Below, in pieces: positions 61,426-64,000 of a DNA stretch of 64,000 nt. This DNA is from Angomonas deanei. Lineage: Eukaryota; Euglenozoa; Kinetoplastea; Trypanosomatida; Trypanosomatidae. Location: assembly GCA_903995115.1 (NCBI GenBank), contig LR877159.1:412501-476500 (forward strand), given 5' to 3'. The stretch's first letter is position 1. Each line of letters opens with the position of its first letter. The notes beneath the pieces were generated by a model. It worked only from the letters and a program-made list of their open reading frames with translations. It made no database searches and had not been told where the DNA came from. The translations under genes and the position numbers were made by a program.

Positions 61426-63504
61426 TCATTCAACCTTCTCCATCATGTGAAAGCCCTCCTCCTTGACGCTGTTTTCGCCGCTGGTGGGACTCTTCCCCTC
61501 GTGCAGCGCCCGACGTGCGAGGGGCGGCCTGGTGCTGCCGTTCGGCGTCAGGGCGCCGTGGTGCTCCTTCTGCGGACTGCCCTCCGAGGAGGACGGCAGA
61601 CAGGGGACGCTGGTGGTCATATCGGTAGAGAAGCGGCGGTCCAGCTGTCGCTTGCCCTCTTCGTACTGCGTGAGGGAAAAGGTCCGCGGCCGGAGCTGCG
61701 GGAAGGACATGACGGGGCGTACCGTGTTCTTCTCCTCGCCGTGGTTGGACACCACAGGAGAGGTCACCGCCGGGGAAGGCTTCTCCACGGGGCTCGTGAC
61801 ATTCAGCGGGGCGAGCCGCTGCGGTTTGCACACCGGTGGCAGGTCGCTGAGGGAGCCCCGCCGCGCACCCAGGGGCGCATTCTTCGGAGGGGAATCGGCC
61901 TTCACGTTCGCCGGACCGTCCCGCTTCAGGCTGGCGGACGGGGAGCTAGGGACGGGCGGGAGGGAGGGCAGCGCCACCTTGCTCCAGTCCTCCTCCTGGT
62001 CTGTAATGTCCTTGACCGCCGCATCGGAGCTGCGCGAGGAGGAGTTGGAGGACAGGGGTGTGTGGGCGCGGTGGTCAATCTTGCTCTTGTCCGATTTCTT
62101 GCTGTACTTGCTGACGCTGCGGCTGAGGGCCCTCGGCGCAATGATGAGCGTGCCGACCGGCCCAGCCTGGTGCGGGTTGAGGCGGAAAGGGGTCTCATAC
62201 GGACTGTCGCCGTCGCTGCCGCCGTCCTCCTCGCCGTGGCCGGCGTACTCCTCGTAAACGGTGAGGTCGTCCTCCATCTGGACCGAGTCCCCCGAGTCGT
62301 CCACCTCTTCCTCCCCTTCCATCGAGACGGACTCGAAGAGTGGCAGGGTGAGGTGCTTGGCGATGCCCATGTACTGAGACCGGCTGCGCTCCACGGACAC
62401 CTCCTGCTTATCCTCGCCGCCGTCCTCCTGCGGGGTCTTGGGCTCTTTTTTGCTAGGCACCTTGGCAATGGGCTCTTCTGCCACCACCTTCGTCGCGGAG
62501 GGGCGTCTGGGCGGCTTGGGGACGGGGAGGGTCGACGTCGAGTTCTCCTTCTTGGTCTTTTTGCGGGAGCTCCTACGCGGGGACACCCACTCTTCAACCG
62601 ACACCAGCGGCTTAACCGGCCCGTCGCTCCGGATCGAAGAGGAGCGCGTCTTCTTCTTGGAGAACCACGACTCCTCGTTGGTCGGCTCGTACCCAGGAGG
62701 AGGGGCGTAACTAAGAGAGGAGATGCTGCTGGACCGACTGGACCGGCCGGAGCGGCTGCCGCTCCGTCTGCTCCCACGGCGGCTCGTCGACTGCCGCTTG
62801 GGGAGGGGCCGGATGTAGCGTGGCGGCTGGTATACCTTGGGATGCAGGTACCACTTGGCGGGTATGACCGACTCCGGCACCTCGTTAATGTTGGAGACTG
62901 GCTCCGGCACGGTGGCCTTGGGCGGCTCGTCGTCCATCATGCGCTGCACCTTGGTGGCGAGCTTGCGTGGGACCACGCGATCCCCCATGCGGGCAGCCCG
63001 GTTGCACCACGACGGGACGATGAGCTTCTCGTGCGTGGAGAGACGGTCGCAGAGGGCCTGGGCGAAGTGATTGCAGTTGTGGTGCAGAATGTGGTAGTCG
63101 CAGCTGCGCCACTCATTCTCCATCCGGTGCAGCAGCGTGTCGACCTGCATAGGGGACATGGTCGTGCTCCCCAGCTGTATCGTGCGGTAGAGGTCGCCGG
63201 CAGCCTCGCCGGGGTGCACGCAGAAGAGCCCGGACGCGTTGGGGTTATCCACCACCTCGCCGTAGCCCCACTCTATGCCGTAGACCACAATACCGGAGTG
63301 AAACACCCCCATCCCCATCCGGATCAGTCGCTTGTTATTCTCTAAAAGACTATACACATTGATATAAACCGGTACCGATACTTCTTCCCTGTACATGGTG
63401 GGTCCACTATCTTGTTTTATGCCTAATTTCTGAAGACTACCAATTTGCTGTTGTTTTGCTATTATTGTTTTGTTTCCCGAATTACCACAGCAACAAAGTG
63501 ACAT
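61426..63504 (-). CDS. PPPDE (DeSI-like) cysteine peptidase with long Ser-rich tail
   Basis: 692 residues from the ATG at 63504 (MSLCCCGNSGNKTIIAK). The PPPDE domain spans about 44-175: PVYINVYSLLENN, GMGVFHSGIVVYGIEWGYG with catalytic His69, and DYHILHHNCNHFAQALCDRL with catalytic Cys144. This family includes DeSI-1/2, which remove SUMO or ubiquitin or act as thioesterases. Animal and plant members are about 170-250 residues; here a 500-residue basic Ser/Arg-rich then acidic tail is added (RRGSRRSGSRSGRSSRSSS). Three Cys right after the start may be lipid-modified, which would place it at a membrane. The long frame on the opposite strand (61420-63345) is a GC-codon shadow. Confidence 0.85.
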   Translation of the reverse strand: MSLCCCGNSGNKTIIAKQQQIGSLQKLGIKQDSGPTMYREEVSVPVYINVYSLLENNKRLIRMGMGVFHSGIVVYGIEWGYGEVVDNPNASGLFCVHPGEAAGDLYRTIQLGSTTMSPMQVDTLLHRMENEWRSCDYHILHHNCNHFAQALCDRLSTHEKLIVPSWCNRAARMGDRVVPRKLATKVQRMMDDEPPKATVPEPVSNINEVPESVIPAKWYLHPKVYQPPRYIRPLPKRQSTSRRGSRRSGSRSGRSSRSSSISSLSYAPPPGYEPTNEESWFSKKKTRSSSIRSDGPVKPLVSVEEWVSPRRSSRKKTKKENSTSTLPVPKPPRRPSATKVVAEEPIAKVPSKKEPKTPQEDGGEDKQEVSVERSRSQYMGIAKHLTLPLFESVSMEGEEEVDDSGDSVQMEDDLTVYEEYAGHGEEDGGSDGDSPYETPFRLNPHQAGPVGTLIIAPRALSRSVSKYSKKSDKSKIDHRAHTPLSSNSSSRSSDAAVKDITDQEEDWSKVALPSLPPVPSSPSASLKRDGPANVKADSPPKNAPLGARRGSLSDLPPVCKPQRLAPLNVTSPVEKPSPAVTSPVVSNHGEEKNTVRPVMSFPQLRPRTFSLTQYEEGKRQLDRRFSTDMTTSVPCLPSSSEGSPQKEHHGALTPNGSTRPPLARRALHEGKSPTSGENSVKEEGFHMMEKVE

Positions 63505-63964
63505 AAAATAAATGTCGTTTTTTGTTTGTGTTTTAAGGGTTTTATTGTTTTCGCCCCTCAAAATAAATAATAAAAAAAGAAATATAGTGGAATTTTTGTT
63601 CTTCTCTAATATAATGTACAACTCAAACTAGTATATGTGCCAAAAAAAAAGAAAGAAAAAAATACAGAAAAAAAAAAAAAGGAATATCTACTGTGTTGAA
63701 CTTATGATACAATCTACGCAAGAAAATAAAAGTCAGATGGAAAAGAGAGAAACATGATTTCCAGTGCGTTCGACGTATCCCCAACAAAAAAAAAAAAAAA
63801 CCGTTTATACTCGTACAACATGGGAAAACAAAATGTAACACAGAAAAATAATAAAAAAGGAGGAGAAAAATAAATGCTTTTTTTTTTTTCGTTTCTACTT
63901 TTTCTTCTTCCTTTTTTCCTCTACATTGTGTTAATAACATATTTTACATATTTAGTGCACATTT
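63505..63964. other. Intergenic spacer, AT-rich
   Basis: About 460 bp with poly-A and poly-T tracts. A 105-codon Phe/Lys-rich frame on the minus strand comes from the homopolymers and is not called. It should contain the splice signal for the PPPDE gene. Confidence 0.5.
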
Positions 63965-64000
63965 TTAACGGCGGGGTGCCCTCGAGGAGTTCAGCGTATG
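63965..64000 (-). CDS. C-terminal end of a gene running in from the right edge
   Basis: GC-rich sequence at the edge reads HTLNSSRAPRR then TAA (63967-63965), after which composition drops sharply to spacer type. Too short to identify; another frame also stays open here, so the reading is tentative. Confidence 0.3.
   Translation of the reverse strand, partial: HTLNSSRAPRR

Noticed and set aside
61420-63345. 641-codon plus-strand frame opposite the PPPDE gene
   Set aside because: It mirrors the GC-rich peptidase gene codon by codon; the minus strand carries the catalytic His and Cys motifs.
63623-63940. 105-codon Phe-rich minus-strand frame
   Set aside because: It is made of poly-T and T/C spacer sequence, with no domain and no conserved composition.

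Overview
The window reads as nuclear DNA of a flagellated kinetoplastid (Euglenozoa). Every supportable protein gene lies on the minus strand, packed head to tail with 150-800 bp gaps and no convincing cis-introns. Many starts are preceded, on the coding strand, by a long pyrimidine run and an AG a few tens of bases before the ATG, as expected for trans-splicing of a polycistronic transcript. The triosephosphate isomerase is of the glycosomal trypanosomatid type, and the myo-inositol transporter carries the two acidic residues known from Leishmania MIT. An axonemal dynein p28 gene argues for a motile flagellum, and so against flagellum-less Perkinsela. The one gene found on the plus strand is a tRNA-Phe. 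Genus cannot be fixed; a bodonid or a divergent trypanosomatid is most likely.

Layout from low to high coordinates (transcription runs the other way): 0-13.6 kb mixes AT-rich genes full of AAT (Asn) runs (a partial gene, a TBC Rab-GAP, an FG/SAF-repeat protein, a family-A DNA polymerase) with a GC-rich MCM5 gene. 13.8-20.2 kb is GC-richer (p24, TPI, dynein p28, a mitochondrial PPR-like protein). 20.4-32.6 kb is an extreme AT/Asn-run block: a very large SAC phosphoinositide phosphatase, tRNA 2'-phosphotransferase TPT1, an ERI1-like exonuclease, a KOW-domain protein and two unknowns. 33.4-48.3 kb is GC-rich housekeeping: two tandem malic enzymes, RAD54, a HAD protein of the RNA-repair type, a large unknown gene and SRP54. 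48.5-63.5 kb holds a small TIM chaperone, a TudS/DUF523 protein with a probable mitochondrial leader, a TMEM245-like membrane protein, an aldo-keto reductase, a myo-inositol transporter, a DFS-type protein kinase, an unknown helical protein, tRNA-Phe with a structured GC-rich neighbour, and a PPPDE peptidase.

Two patterns cut across the window. First, Asn runs coded almost only by AAT, always in the Asn frame, interrupt conserved enzymes in the AT-rich genes and are nearly absent from the GC-rich ones. Second, more than a dozen otherwise well-conserved genes are each split by one or more one-base frame breaks. In the GC-rich genes most look like one missing base at a homopolymer (RAD54, SRP54, the kinase, the 58.7-60.7 kb gene), and one gene is broken by a 32-bp tandem duplication. 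I give these as single genes with breaks; consensus error in long reads is the simplest cause, but it cannot be proven from the sequence alone.

The most novel-looking items are the TudS/DUF523 protein, a 63-bp perfect repeat shared by the leaders and first codons of TPT1 and its exonuclease neighbour, the in-phase AAT-run phenomenon, and the structured region around tRNA-Phe. No CRISPR array, retroelement or virus-like element was found.
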